The position numbers were made by a program, and so were the translations under genes. A stretch of DNA of 34,263 nt from NCBI GenBank assembly GCA_964513655.1, contig CAZENQ010000028.1, positions 1 through 34,263 of the forward strand, in the 5' to 3' direction. Source of the stretch: G020350405 sp964513655. GTDB taxonomy: Bacteria > Planctomycetota > Phycisphaerae > Sedimentisphaerales > Anaerobacaceae. Shown here in pieces: positions 7,736-16,506 of the stretch; positions within the stretch are counted from its first letter, which is position 1, and each line of letters begins with the position of its first letter. Below the pieces are notes generated by a model. It had not been told where the DNA came from and did no database searches. It saw only the letters and a program-made list of their open reading frames with translations.

Positions 7736-9178
7736 TTGATAACGATTAAGAAAACCTTTCTTTTGTTGGCTACGGTTCTGGTTTTCCTAAATAGTGCTGG
7801 CGCATCCGGAGGTGACAGATACCTTTTGCTTGACAGCCGGATTATCGACAAAACCGAAAACGCGAAGCTCACTATCGGCAAGGTACAAAAAAGCAAATTT
7901 AATCCACTTTTTGAAGAGGACAAGCCATGGGAAAAGCGGTTCGACAATCTCTATGCAAATGTTATCTACGATGAACAGGAGAAGATATACAAGTGCTGGT
8001 ACAGCCCTTTCATCGTCGACAACTCGGCAAAGGGCATGTCGCTTGAGCAGCGAAAAGAGGTTGAGTATGAAGCGCCGGACGAAAGGGAAATGGCCATCTG
8101 CTACGCTACTTCAAAAGATGGACTAACGTGGTTGAAACCGGAATTGGGGATTGTTGAATATGAAGGGAGCAAGGCCAACAACATCCTCTGGCGCGGAAGC
8201 GGACCCATAGGCGAGCATTGGTATGGGCCCCATGGTTCGGGGATATTCAAGGATCTTCGCGAACCCGACCCTAAACGTCGCTACAAGGCGTTTTTGAAGG
8301 GAGAGATTCTCTCGGTAGCCTTTTCTGCCGACGGGATCCATTGGGGCCCGGCCATTGCCTGTCCCGAGGCCGATGTAGCGGGAGACACCCACAACAATGC
8401 CTTTTGGGCGCCGATGCTGGGCAAATATGTTGGCATAACCCGCGAGTGGGGTGTTGATGGTGAGTCCGAGTGGCGACAGGTGGCCAGGACATGCAGTAGT
8501 GATTTTCTCAGATGGAGCAAGAGCAAAGTGGTGCTCGAGGGGATGGATGAAGGGCACCAAACGTATGCCATGCCTGTTTTCTATCATGGAGGAGTTTATT
8601 TGGGATTGGTTGCCATACATGACCAGGAGGCTGACCGCGTATGGACAGAATTGACCTGGAGTCCTGATACGGTAACGTGGCATCGCGTTTTGGCGGGAAC
8701 ACCGCTGATTGCGAACTCCGAGAAGGAGGGCGACTATGACTGGGGCTGTGTTTATGCGGCTGCCTATCCTGTATTTCTGGAAGATGGGATTCGCCTGTAT
8801 TACGGCGGCAGTGATGGCAATCATGGCAGCTGGCGGAACGGCTTTTTCTGCCTGTCCACTTTGAGGCCGGATGGTTTCGCAGGCTACACGCAAACCGAAT
8901 CCAACAAACCAGCTACAATCAAGACGATACCCATAGTCCATAGCAAGAGGACGTTACGACTATCCGCAGATGTCGAGTCGAAGGGATATATCAAAGTCAG
9001 AGTATTCGATAAACATAATGAGCTACTGGCCGAAAGTGAGCCCTTGAACGGGAGCTTATCGGATAAGAAAGTAACATGGCGAGATGGATTTTCGGTCGAT
9101 AAGCTCTGGAAGAAGCCGGCTCAAATCCAATTTGAGTTCCAAGATGCAACAATCTACTCATTCAGCTTCATTGAATAA
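7736..9178 (+). CDS. secreted five-bladed beta-propeller protein (GH32/43-like)
   Basis: The 480-aa frame has a signal peptide (KKTFLLLATVLVF then LNSAGASGG) and a propeller-like body. Repeated blades include KCWYSPF, ICYATSKDGLTWLKPELG, YKAFLKGEILSVAFSADG, WAPMLGKYVGITREWG and RLYYGGSDGNHGSWRNGFF, as in the GH32/GH43/GH-J superfamily, followed by a beta-sandwich (about 400-480) comparable to the GH32 C-terminal domain. It is probably a glycan-active or glycan-binding enzyme; a catalytic Asp/Glu pair cannot be assigned by eye. Start: the frame opens with TTG at 7736, directly abutting GGAGG (7731-7735), too close for initiation. An in-frame ATT at 7745 sits nine bases behind that GGAGG and would begin the signal peptide at KKTFLLL. 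AUU initiation or a mutated ATG is possible. Likely co-transcribed with the upstream gene. Confidence 0.75.
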   Translation: MITIKKTFLLLATVLVFLNSAGASGGDRYLLLDSRIIDKTENAKLTIGKVQKSKFNPLFEEDKPWEKRFDNLYANVIYDEQEKIYKCWYSPFIVDNSAKGMSLEQRKEVEYEAPDEREMAICYATSKDGLTWLKPELGIVEYEGSKANNILWRGSGPIGEHWYGPHGSGIFKDLREPDPKRRYKAFLKGEILSVAFSADGIHWGPAIACPEADVAGDTHNNAFWAPMLGKYVGITREWGVDGESEWRQVARTCSSDFLRWSKSKVVLEGMDEGHQTYAMPVFYHGGVYLGLVAIHDQEADRVWTELTWSPDTVTWHRVLAGTPLIANSEKEGDYDWGCVYAAAYPVFLEDGIRLYYGGSDGNHGSWRNGFFCLSTLRPDGFAGYTQTESNKPATIKTIPIVHSKRTLRLSADVESKGYIKVRVFDKHNELLAESEPLNGSLSDKKVTWRDGFSVDKLWKKPAQIQFEFQDATIYSFSFIE

Positions 9179-9561
9179 TTGATTATCCCATCGACAGCGA
9201 GTAATATAGTGAAGTGGCAGTATTCCCGCCGATCAACGGAATTGAAATGTGTAAGTGATGTCAGAATCGACCAAAGTCATCGAGGGAGTAATTGTGCCGC
9301 TATTGAAAACATGATTAGTGCCTTGGCAGAGCAGGAATTTTTGGTTTGACGGGATGGGGGGAAAAGAATGGGGGTCGGGGGTTAGGGAGGTTGAAAAAGA
9401 AGTTGACGGTCTATAACGTGTTGATATAATTTTACAGAGAAAGTTGCGGGTTGCGTGTTACGGGTTACGAGTTAAAAGAAAGTGAAAAAGCAGAGCGGCT
9501 AAGTGGTATCAACTGGGGCGGCAGTCAGCAGGCTGCGATTTTTTGTCGTGGGTATTGAAAG
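9179..9561. other. spacer with no supported gene
   Basis: No reading frame of convincing length or composition is visible. The stretch contains G-rich sequence at about 9353-9390 (GGGATGGGGGGAAAAGAATG) and the direct repeat-like phrase GCGGGTTGCGTGTTACGGG. No clear hairpin terminator follows the propeller gene. Confidence 0.4.
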
Positions 9562-9828
9562 ATGATTGGAATTATTACTTTAGTACCGAACGTTATATTG
9601 ATATTTGTAGTTAGTTTCCTGTTGGCTGTAGAACGGCAGCATATTATTCTTGATAGGCGTTGGGGCTTGTGGCTTCTGCTGGCAGTTATATTGACTCTGG
9701 TACTTATAAAAATCGTATGGCTATTCTACCGTGCTCAAAATAACTCATGGTCGCTGCCGTACCGGGAACGGAGAAAAGCGGAAGAACGCGAAAGAATGGA
9801 TGATTTGAAAAGGTCGGCGGAAGATTAG
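9562..9828 (+). CDS. small two-helix membrane protein of unknown function
   Basis: This 88-aa frame encodes two strongly hydrophobic segments (about 3-22, ITLVPNVILIFVVSFLLAV, and 34-54, GLWLLLAVILTLVLIKIVWLF) separated by a basic loop (ERQHIILDRR). A highly charged C-terminal tail follows (RERRKAEERERMDDLKRSAE). That layout suggests a small inner-membrane protein with a cytoplasmic tail. GAAAG before the ATG is a weak ribosome-binding site. No family is recognised and the gene stands alone in a repeat-rich spacer, so it could be lineage-specific. Confidence 0.5.
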   Translation: MIGIITLVPNVILIFVVSFLLAVERQHIILDRRWGLWLLLAVILTLVLIKIVWLFYRAQNNSWSLPYRERRKAEERERMDDLKRSAED

Positions 9829-10146
9829 GGATTAGGAATTGAAGATTTGGGATTTTTTGAATTGACGGGATGGTGAGATTGGGGTGCATCGCCAGCATCG
9901 TTTTTTGGTGCGAGAGAGTTGGCGTTAAAAAGTGGTTTTAATTGTCGGAATTTGGAAAGCTGATACCTTGGGCACAGGTTGCGCGGTGCTGCCGTAGGCG
10001 GCAACGAGGAAACATAAAGTAGTACGTAGTAGGCGTACAGAGAAAATAGTATCCGAGCAGGAGGCAGCACAAGCAAGTGCTAAGGCAGAGAAAAAATAAG
10101 TTGGCCGCGAAAATGGCACAAAAGGGGTAAAAAAGTCAGCCACAGA

Positions 10147-10167
10147 GGGCCCCGGTTAGATAGGCCC
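10147..10167. repeat. interspersed element, copy 3
   Basis: GGGCCCCGGTTAGATAGGCCC matches the left arms at 814-832 and 5762-5780 in the pattern GGCCCC, two to four variable bases, AGATAGGC. It sits in a spacer next to GCCACAGAGG debris, as other repeats in this window do. Confidence 0.45.
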
Positions 10168-10242
10168 TAGAGGGAAATGCCAAGCACGAAATCCCAAATC
10201 CCAAACAAATTCAAATTACCAATATAAAAATGTTCAAAACTG

Positions 10243-10264
10243 GATTCCCGCTTTCGCGGGAATG
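10243..10264. repeat. short perfect palindrome in spacer
   Basis: ATTCCCGC (10244-10251) and GCGGGAAT (10256-10263) form an eight-base perfect stem around TTTC. TGGATTCCCGC...GCGGGAATGACA is a widely seen dispersed bacterial intergenic repeat. A degenerate relative is present at about 5823-5843. It is not followed by a T-run, so it is not a typical terminator. Confidence 0.6.
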
Positions 10265-10925
10265 ACAATGGGGCAGGAGTAAGAAGGGTAAAGGCGGGGA
10301 CCCCGTACCACGGGGGGTACAGGGCGAGCAAGCAGATAAGGCAGGCGGTGGACACTCAGAATGAGTAGTTTGGCCAAGTGGGACATGGATTTTGGGCTCA
10401 AGAACAGGGTTTTGACGCAACTGACAAGAGGTTACTTTTGGCCCCTGACCGACCCAAACTGTCGTGGGTCCTTCCTGTAGAAAGGGAAAGATTTCGGTTG
10501 CCCATGTCAGTCTCTCCGCAATTTTTTGACAAAAGAGGGCATGTCCTGTCCGGTGAGTATAGCCGCTACCAAGAAGATTACTTTTTGGAAAATTTGATAG
10601 GTAAAATCAGGGCCGGGACATTGTTCAGGAGAAGGGCAAAAAACAGGCCTCATTTTCAGGGCCAGTAGGAGCAAAGCAAATGTCACAACTGAACTCCGGC
10701 GGGTAATGCCATCAACCTCTGTCTGTGCACTGGAAAAACCACACAGGTGCCTTACTCAGGAGCTCCTGCCTACTACGTAGGAGGCTTTCATTTTTGCGCT
10801 TATAAATGATTGGAGAGCTTGAATTTTTGACAGAGGCTTGCTATTATGGGATAATGAAGCTGGAGGGTCGAAGAAGATTTCATGGTATCTGGGGCAGTTC
10901 CCAGTAATAGGTATAGTGGTTCGAT

Positions 10926-11762
10926 ATGAATAGAAATAAATCAGACTTGAAGTTCCTTTTAACCAAGTATGGGGATAATGTTGTTGGCTTGATTGGTTAT
11001 GGATCCATGCTATACGGCCAAACTCGAAAGAGCAGCGTTTATGACTGCTGGATAATTCTTAAGGATCCTAAATTATTCCATGCGCGGAATGAGGAGCTAT
11101 ACCGGCATAGTCTCAACAAGCCGAGTAATGCTAAGGAGCAAATCCGGTTGAATCAAGGATGGGTCAATTTTTACGCTGTTACTGAAAATGGTATTGACAT
11201 GAAGTGGGCTGTTGTATCAGAGAATGATTTTTTAAGACTCTGCTATAACAAATGGATGTTTGTGAAGGGGAGGATGCAGAAACCCCTTAAGATATTTCGT
11301 TCGACAAAGAGAATTGAGGAGGCGATTTTGGCCGCTCGGCGTGAAGCTACAAGGCAGGCCGCAGACCTGTTGGGTTCACCTTTCAGTTTAGATGATTTCC
11401 TGCATATGGCGATGTCGTTAAGCTATATGGCTGATATCCGACCTGACTCTATTCGCGTCAAAGTATCTAGTATTATCGAATCAACCGGAGGAATCCTACG
11501 CGAAATCTACCAACCCCTCCTACGAGAACTTGATTATATCACGGAATACGAAGGCGTTTACAGGGACACCAGGCCGGATACTGTGCAAATGAAGGCGCGG
11601 TTGCAAACACGATGGTACCTCTGGAAGGCCAAGTTTCATTTCGGTTATCGCAAAGTCCTCTGGAGAAATTATCGTACATACAAGCATCCTTTAAGGTACG
11701 TGTTCTACAAGATATATGATGAGATGATGAAAAGGCTGAAATATAATATTTTAGCCAAGTGA
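10926..11762 (+). CDS. Tam41-like CDP-diacylglycerol synthase (phosphatidate cytidylyltransferase)
   Basis: The 278-aa protein matches the Tam41/TAMM41 family, mitochondrial enzymes that make CDP-diacylglycerol from phosphatidate and CTP. Visible landmarks in order are the nucleotidyltransferase GYGS (24-27); a D40-containing strand VYDCWIILKDPKLFHARN (family: LDFVFTVDDPVAWHSKN); HSLN (HYS-like); WVNFY; MKWAVVSENDFLRLC; the signature KWMFVKGRMQKPLKIF (family: LYIAGRLQKPVKI); and FSLDDFLHMAMSLSYMADIR followed by KV (family: EIAGLSYSGDFR...KV). It has no signal peptide or membrane span, as expected for a peripheral enzyme, and is somewhat shorter than the roughly 320-340 aa eukaryotic proteins. 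Bacteria usually use the unrelated integral-membrane CdsA, so this may be an alternative phospholipid enzyme or a nucleotidyltransferase with another substrate. No phospholipid genes lie nearby. Convergent with the next gene. Confidence 0.82.
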   Translation: MNRNKSDLKFLLTKYGDNVVGLIGYGSMLYGQTRKSSVYDCWIILKDPKLFHARNEELYRHSLNKPSNAKEQIRLNQGWVNFYAVTENGIDMKWAVVSENDFLRLCYNKWMFVKGRMQKPLKIFRSTKRIEEAILAARREATRQAADLLGSPFSLDDFLHMAMSLSYMADIRPDSIRVKVSSIIESTGGILREIYQPLLRELDYITEYEGVYRDTRPDTVQMKARLQTRWYLWKAKFHFGYRKVLWRNYRTYKHPLRYVFYKIYDEMMKRLKYNILAK

Positions 11763-11835
11763 TTCGGGTCATATAACGACGCAATCATCAGGATTTTGTC
11801 TTGGCAAAGATCACGTATCCAATCCCAAGCAGCCA

Positions 11836-14800
11836 TTACTTGGTACTGTTCACGGCTGCCAGCTGCGAAGACTTCTTGGAGGAGCCGGGTGGCAGTTCGA
11901 CGATATGCTGTGATTTAGCAGTGTACTTCGCCTTTAGCATATCGCGTTTTTGGTAGCATTGTTCGGTGAAAACGGCTATCTCAGAGTCAAGATTTACGCT
12001 GGGAGAGTCACCGAAGAATGCGTGGATAATCGGGAAGACCAGGTCGGATTTTTTCTTTCGAAGTTCCTTAGCCATGCCCTCTATTTTTGCGGTGGCAACC
12101 CCTTCCTGCATACATGTGAACGGGCCGACGTGAAATATGCCAGAGATGTAGGCGCCGTTGCGAGGTACGGCAAGCTCATGCATGAAGTAGTAAGTGATGC
12201 CGATACTCAGCGGGGACTCGCCAAAGATACATCCATCGTATTCGTGCTGTCTTTCGAGCGTGGCAATTATGTCAATCGGCTTTGGAAGGATGTGTCGGCC
12301 GTCGAGCACTTCATGGAAGGGCTCGGTTATGCGTTTTTCGACCATAGACATGTATTTGCCTTTTATAAGAGATCTGCTTAGTTTCTTTGCGTCTTTAATG
12401 GCTCTGCTTAGACCAAGTCTCCTAATGGCTGACCCTGCATCTCTTTTAAGGTTCCTCTGCTTGACCTGATTTACGTAGACGATCCACTCGGTGACAGGGT
12501 CCCTGATTACTTCGAGCTTTTTATCCTCCAACTGTTCGACGGCGTTGTTTGTATAGGGGTCGTGCTGTCTCATATATATCTCCCCGATGTAAAGGATGAG
12601 GGGGAAACGCTCTTGGCCGAGAGGTATGTTTGCCTTGTATTGCGAAACGGTGTCTTTGCCCCATTGGATAATGTCGTCTAATTCGGCACCTTTTTCGACG
12701 ACCTTTTCCAGTTCGCGCAATCTTTGTTTTTTCAGCTGCTTGACTGCTCGTTTGTCTTCGGCGTAAGGACGGAATCTGAGGGTTATGTCTTCGAGCAGGT
12801 CGGAGGCTTTAATTCCTTTGAAGAGGATTTTTTGCAGTTGCATTTTATCGGCGGCACTGGAGACAGGCATGTCGAAGTAGTCAGTTGCTGCTGAAGGACC
12901 GACCACAGGAATATTTTGCAGGCCTTCCCGGTCCATGAAGTCGCGGATAATCTCTTTGTACTTGCCGAATCGGCAGGGGCCGCTAGTCGTGGGCAGCAGC
13001 ACCAAATAGCTTTGTTCAACATATTGTTTGCCTTTTGCTTTGATTTGCTCTTGGAGGAAGCCAAGGGCGTCGCCGACCACGCCCTTGAGTGGATTGCAGA
13101 CCTCGGTGTAGATGTATTTGCGGGCTATCTCGTAGCCTAAGGCCGTGTTTGTCGGTAAAACCCGGCTTTTTATGCCGAAGTGCCTCATGCCAGCGGCGCC
13201 AAGGTAGCTTGCATTGCCCATAAAGGGAATAAGCCAGATTCTGTTGTCATTACCGTCATTTGAATATGTTCGCATTCGCTCGATTGTGGCTTTCCTTACC
13301 TTGGTCTGACTGACAACGCGCTCGTGAGCCTCGGTTCTTGTTACGAAGGGCGCGTTGTTGGTTTGGGCATCGGTGAGCAGGGTGAGCATTGGTTTGCCGG
13401 CGTATTGCTGGATTTTTTCTTCCTGATAGATCTTGAGGCTGTCAGGACCACAGGCAAAGTTCATCATTCTTATAGCGAACAGATTGGGGTGATTTGCCAC
13501 GAAGATGCTGGCCCTTAGGATCTTGACGCTTTGGACCCAGAACTCGTTTTCGACTATGCCGTCAAGAGAGATGTCGGCGAACTTTTGTTCGAGGAACTGC
13601 TGGGGTATGTAGTCCAGGCCTCTGATCTGAGAGAACATCGCTCCTGAACTTGAGCTTGCCTCGGGATCGAGTAGGACGTAGTCTCTTCCGATGCCGACGT
13701 AGGCTTTGAGGTTGTTCTTCTCGACTTTTGCCAGGAATTCATCCCCCTCTCTGTAGATCTCTCGTTTGAACTGGCTTTCGGCTTCTTCAGCGTATCTGAT
13801 AGCGGTCTTTATCCGCTTGTTTGAGAACCTGAATCCCAACCTGGCAAATTCGCGGCGCAGTGCACCGACAAGAAGCGGATGGTCGCCGAAATGCAAGATG
13901 GGATTTATTTGCTTACTCTTATCGAGGGAAAGAACGTCGTTTAGGATGTAACCTTCGGACTCGGTGTAGATACAGTATTTGAGGTCCGGTGGCTCGTCTG
14001 TTCTTTGCTCGATGAAGCTTGGGTTGAAGAGGTATTCAATGTTGGGCTCTTGGTTTAGTATGGCGGCGTGACCGGTTGCGAGCTTTCTTGCTATGCAGAA
14101 CTCAGTGCGCGAATTGTCGATGCCGATTTGTGCTATTTGCTTGTTACTTCTGGGCGATACGACGGGATAGAAGCCGAGTTTCTTGAACAAGGCCGCGCAC
14201 CAGATGCCTTTTTCTCCGAGGGTGGCGGTGCTTCTTTTGATTCCCACTGTTCTGAGCTTTTTGCCATCTATCTTTTTCGAGGCTATCTCGCTGAGCAGGG
14301 CGCCTTGTTTCTTGAAGTGTTTCTCATATATTTTGTGGTACCTTTCGACGTAGTTGGTTTTTGGTTTTTTGACAGCCTCTGAGTTTCCGCGCGGGCAGAA
14401 GCCACCGGTAATAATTTCGTCATCCTCGATCGAGAAAACTTCGAGCTGGCAGTCTCGTACGCCGCAGGATTTGTCGCGGAAGAGCTCCTTGCAGGAGACT
14501 TTTCGCTTCTCAAAGGGCATATTCACCAAGCCCCAGCCGCGGAAGACGGATTCGTATTGTGTGCCCTGCTGTTCCAACCTCTTTATGTTTTCGATTATGT
14601 CGAGGGCCTGGCCCCAGGCGCCTAACATTTCCCTGTGAGGGTAGGCTTCTATGTGTTTGTCGGTGACCTGGGCGAGGGCAGCGAGGAAGGATTTTCCAAG
14701 AGGTGGGCCGCCCTGGGCGGAGCATTTGCTCCCTACGTGCTGGGCGCCGCCGACAAACTTGAAGTAGTAGCTTGCGGCTGTGCCCCTGACTATGGCCGCG

Positions 14801-16506
14801 GCTATTTCGTCTCCGGTGAAGCCTTCGGCGACGAGGCGGTTCTCGTCCATTTCCATAAAGACGCCGCAGGTCGAGTCGATGATGGGAACCCTCTGTGCTC
14901 GAAGGGCGGCTTGCTGCAAAGTGCTCTCGACGTTCAAGTTTATGACGTCTGCCATATTTTCGAGGGTCTGGCCTGAGCCAGCTTGGCAACTATAGTTCAT
15001 CTTGGCCTCTTTGACGGTTCCATTTTTGGTGAAGCTGGTGAACTTCATGTCCTGGCCGCCAACTTCAAAAATGGTGTCGATATCAGGGTCGTAGTACTTG
15101 ACGCCGAGGGCGTGACAGGTTATCTCGTCTGTGATTCTATCGATGACAGCGATGTCTTTAGCCACAAGCTCGTTGGTTTTTGTCTTGCTGACGAGGATTT
15201 TCTCGTACAGCTTTCGAGCCGAGCCAGTGGCGCCGACTCCTTTTACGATTACATTGTCTTTGTGCCTACTCAGGTATTTTATGATGCGCTTGAGAGATTC
15301 TTCGGGGTTGCCGTGGGTTTTAATGTAGAGCTTGTCTATGAGTCGGCCCGTGGACAATTCAACCAACGCGCCTTTGGTAGTAGTACTTCCGCCGTCTATG
15401 CCCAGCACCACTTCGGTGCCCGGCTGAATTTGCTCGGGGAGGTCCTGGCTTCGCTCGTGTACGTTTGAGAGAGATTCATGCAGGGGCGGGGCGAACTGCC
15501 GCCCTTCTCTGCTGTACTGCGCGACTTTGTCAAGCTGGGCCGGGTTGAAGACGACGCTGTTGCCTTCTTCGACTGCTTTTAGAGCGGCACCTATTGCGGC
15601 GATGTTGGAGTGGTGGTTAGGCCTCTCTATTGAGATGCCAAGGAGTTCTTCGAGGCCCTTTCTTATAAGGTCGTTGGTGAGGACGCCACCTGTGGCTATC
15701 ACATTGACTGAATCTTCGAACTGTCTAGCGCCCAGCACGTCAATCTTGAAATTTCTGGCGACGGTTCTAAAGAGGCCGGCCAAGTTGTCCGGCCTTGTTG
15801 CGCCTTCATTTTGCTTGTGGATTAAATCGGACTGGATTACGACGCCGCAACGGGCCAAGAACTCGCTTGGCTCGGCTGATTTCTGCGCCTCCTGCTCAGC
15901 TCTGGAGAACATCTCTTCCAATCTGGTCTGGAGCTTTCTTCGGTTTGCTGTTCTGATATCCTTCTTTTGTTCGACGTCTTTTGCATCGGCAGTATCTTCG
16001 AGCTTTGGGTGGGGTATTTCGCCTTCGAAGAGCCTTCTACACTGTTTTTCGATGAGCGTGCCGGAGCCACCGCCGCATTTTGTGCCGGTTTTCCATTCTT
16101 GGATGGTCTTCTTGCCGTGAGCTGGCTTGATACTGAAGAAGTAGGAATCCTTGGCCCCTATGTGAAAGACGTACTCGGCATGTGAGTCTACGAGTTCGGC
16201 GCCTTTTGGGACGGCGACGCTGTCATAGACGTAGGTGATTCCTTTCATTACCTTTGGGAAGGACTGGGCACCGCTGCCGGCAAAGGCGGTGCTTTTTATT
16301 ATCGTGACGTCGACGTGTTCCATGATGTCACGCCAAGCCTCGTGTATGGCGCCGATGGGATTGGCGAAGTGCATTATCGGTTTCGGAGAGTATATTATCA
16401 CTCTGTCCTTACTAAGAACGACATAATGCACATAACTGCTCCCAACATCAAAACCTGCAAAGAGCTCTTTTCCTAAATTATCTACTTTGTTCTGTCTCTT
16501 CATCAT
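11836..16506 (-). CDS. fused acyl-CoA dehydratase activase / dehydratase-like iron-sulfur protein
   Basis: This 1,556-aa protein joins two ASKHA ATPase domains of the BadF/BcrA-type activase family with downstream dehydratase-related domains. Domain 1 (about 14-315) starts FAGFDVGSSYVHY and has TKCGGGSGTLIE and LARCGVVIQSD; domain 2 (about 364-650) starts VVLGIDGGSTTTKGALVE and has YSCQAGSGQTLENMA and DSTCGVFMEMDE. In activases the two Cys of such motifs from each subunit hold a bridging [4Fe-4S] cluster, so both halves keep ligands. A Cys-rich linker follows (VSCKELFRDKSCGVRDC...GFCPRG, about 670-715), then a DUF2229-like part (about 745-1060) and an HGD-D-like part (about 1090-1490) with VCNPLKG, SGPCRFGKY and PFTCMQEG cysteines. 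Inferred role: ATP-driven low-potential electron transfer to a substrate not identifiable here. Starts ATGATG; GGGGCGAG upstream is a weak ribosome-binding site. Confidence 0.88.
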   Translation of the reverse strand: MMKRQNKVDNLGKELFAGFDVGSSYVHYVVLSKDRVIIYSPKPIMHFANPIGAIHEAWRDIMEHVDVTIIKSTAFAGSGAQSFPKVMKGITYVYDSVAVPKGAELVDSHAEYVFHIGAKDSYFFSIKPAHGKKTIQEWKTGTKCGGGSGTLIEKQCRRLFEGEIPHPKLEDTADAKDVEQKKDIRTANRRKLQTRLEEMFSRAEQEAQKSAEPSEFLARCGVVIQSDLIHKQNEGATRPDNLAGLFRTVARNFKIDVLGARQFEDSVNVIATGGVLTNDLIRKGLEELLGISIERPNHHSNIAAIGAALKAVEEGNSVVFNPAQLDKVAQYSREGRQFAPPLHESLSNVHERSQDLPEQIQPGTEVVLGIDGGSTTTKGALVELSTGRLIDKLYIKTHGNPEESLKRIIKYLSRHKDNVIVKGVGATGSARKLYEKILVSKTKTNELVAKDIAVIDRITDEITCHALGVKYYDPDIDTIFEVGGQDMKFTSFTKNGTVKEAKMNYSCQAGSGQTLENMADVINLNVESTLQQAALRAQRVPIIDSTCGVFMEMDENRLVAEGFTGDEIAAAIVRGTAASYYFKFVGGAQHVGSKCSAQGGPPLGKSFLAALAQVTDKHIEAYPHREMLGAWGQALDIIENIKRLEQQGTQYESVFRGWGLVNMPFEKRKVSCKELFRDKSCGVRDCQLEVFSIEDDEIITGGFCPRGNSEAVKKPKTNYVERYHKIYEKHFKKQGALLSEIASKKIDGKKLRTVGIKRSTATLGEKGIWCAALFKKLGFYPVVSPRSNKQIAQIGIDNSRTEFCIARKLATGHAAILNQEPNIEYLFNPSFIEQRTDEPPDLKYCIYTESEGYILNDVLSLDKSKQINPILHFGDHPLLVGALRREFARLGFRFSNKRIKTAIRYAEEAESQFKREIYREGDEFLAKVEKNNLKAYVGIGRDYVLLDPEASSSSGAMFSQIRGLDYIPQQFLEQKFADISLDGIVENEFWVQSVKILRASIFVANHPNLFAIRMMNFACGPDSLKIYQEEKIQQYAGKPMLTLLTDAQTNNAPFVTRTEAHERVVSQTKVRKATIERMRTYSNDGNDNRIWLIPFMGNASYLGAAGMRHFGIKSRVLPTNTALGYEIARKYIYTEVCNPLKGVVGDALGFLQEQIKAKGKQYVEQSYLVLLPTTSGPCRFGKYKEIIRDFMDREGLQNIPVVGPSAATDYFDMPVSSAADKMQLQKILFKGIKASDLLEDITLRFRPYAEDKRAVKQLKKQRLRELEKVVEKGAELDDIIQWGKDTVSQYKANIPLGQERFPLILYIGEIYMRQHDPYTNNAVEQLEDKKLEVIRDPVTEWIVYVNQVKQRNLKRDAGSAIRRLGLSRAIKDAKKLSRSLIKGKYMSMVEKRITEPFHEVLDGRHILPKPIDIIATLERQHEYDGCIFGESPLSIGITYYFMHELAVPRNGAYISGIFHVGPFTCMQEGVATAKIEGMAKELRKKKSDLVFPIIHAFFGDSPSVNLDSEIAVFTEQCYQKRDMLKAKYTAKSQHIVELPPGSSKKSSQLAAVNSTK

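Larger units (their letters stand above)
9829..10925. other. long repeat-rich intergenic region
   Basis: About 1.1 kb with no well-supported gene. It contains GATTAGGGATTAGG-like and AATCCCAAATCCC-like phrases (about 9827-9860 and 10189-10215), interspersed element copy 3 (10147-10167), a palindrome at 10243-10264, and a plus-strand open frame at 10378-10668 (96 aa, basic, no recognisable motif). The frame has no clear ribosome-binding site and I treat it as doubtful. A hairpin-like segment around 10760-10797 (GCCTACTACGTAGGAGGC followed by TTTCATTTTT) may be a terminator for something on the plus strand. Confidence 0.45.

Noticed and set aside
8123..8941. 272-aa minus-strand frame inside the propeller gene
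   Set aside because: It is antisense to the propeller blades and shows no domain of its own.
10378..10668. 96-aa plus-strand frame in the spacer before the Tam41-like gene
   Set aside because: No ribosome-binding site, no domain and a location among dispersed repeats; kept only as a note in the spacer entry.
14510..16120. Several 100-200 aa frames antisense or out of frame within the 1,556-aa activase gene
   Set aside because: They are shadows of a gene with conserved motifs along its whole length.
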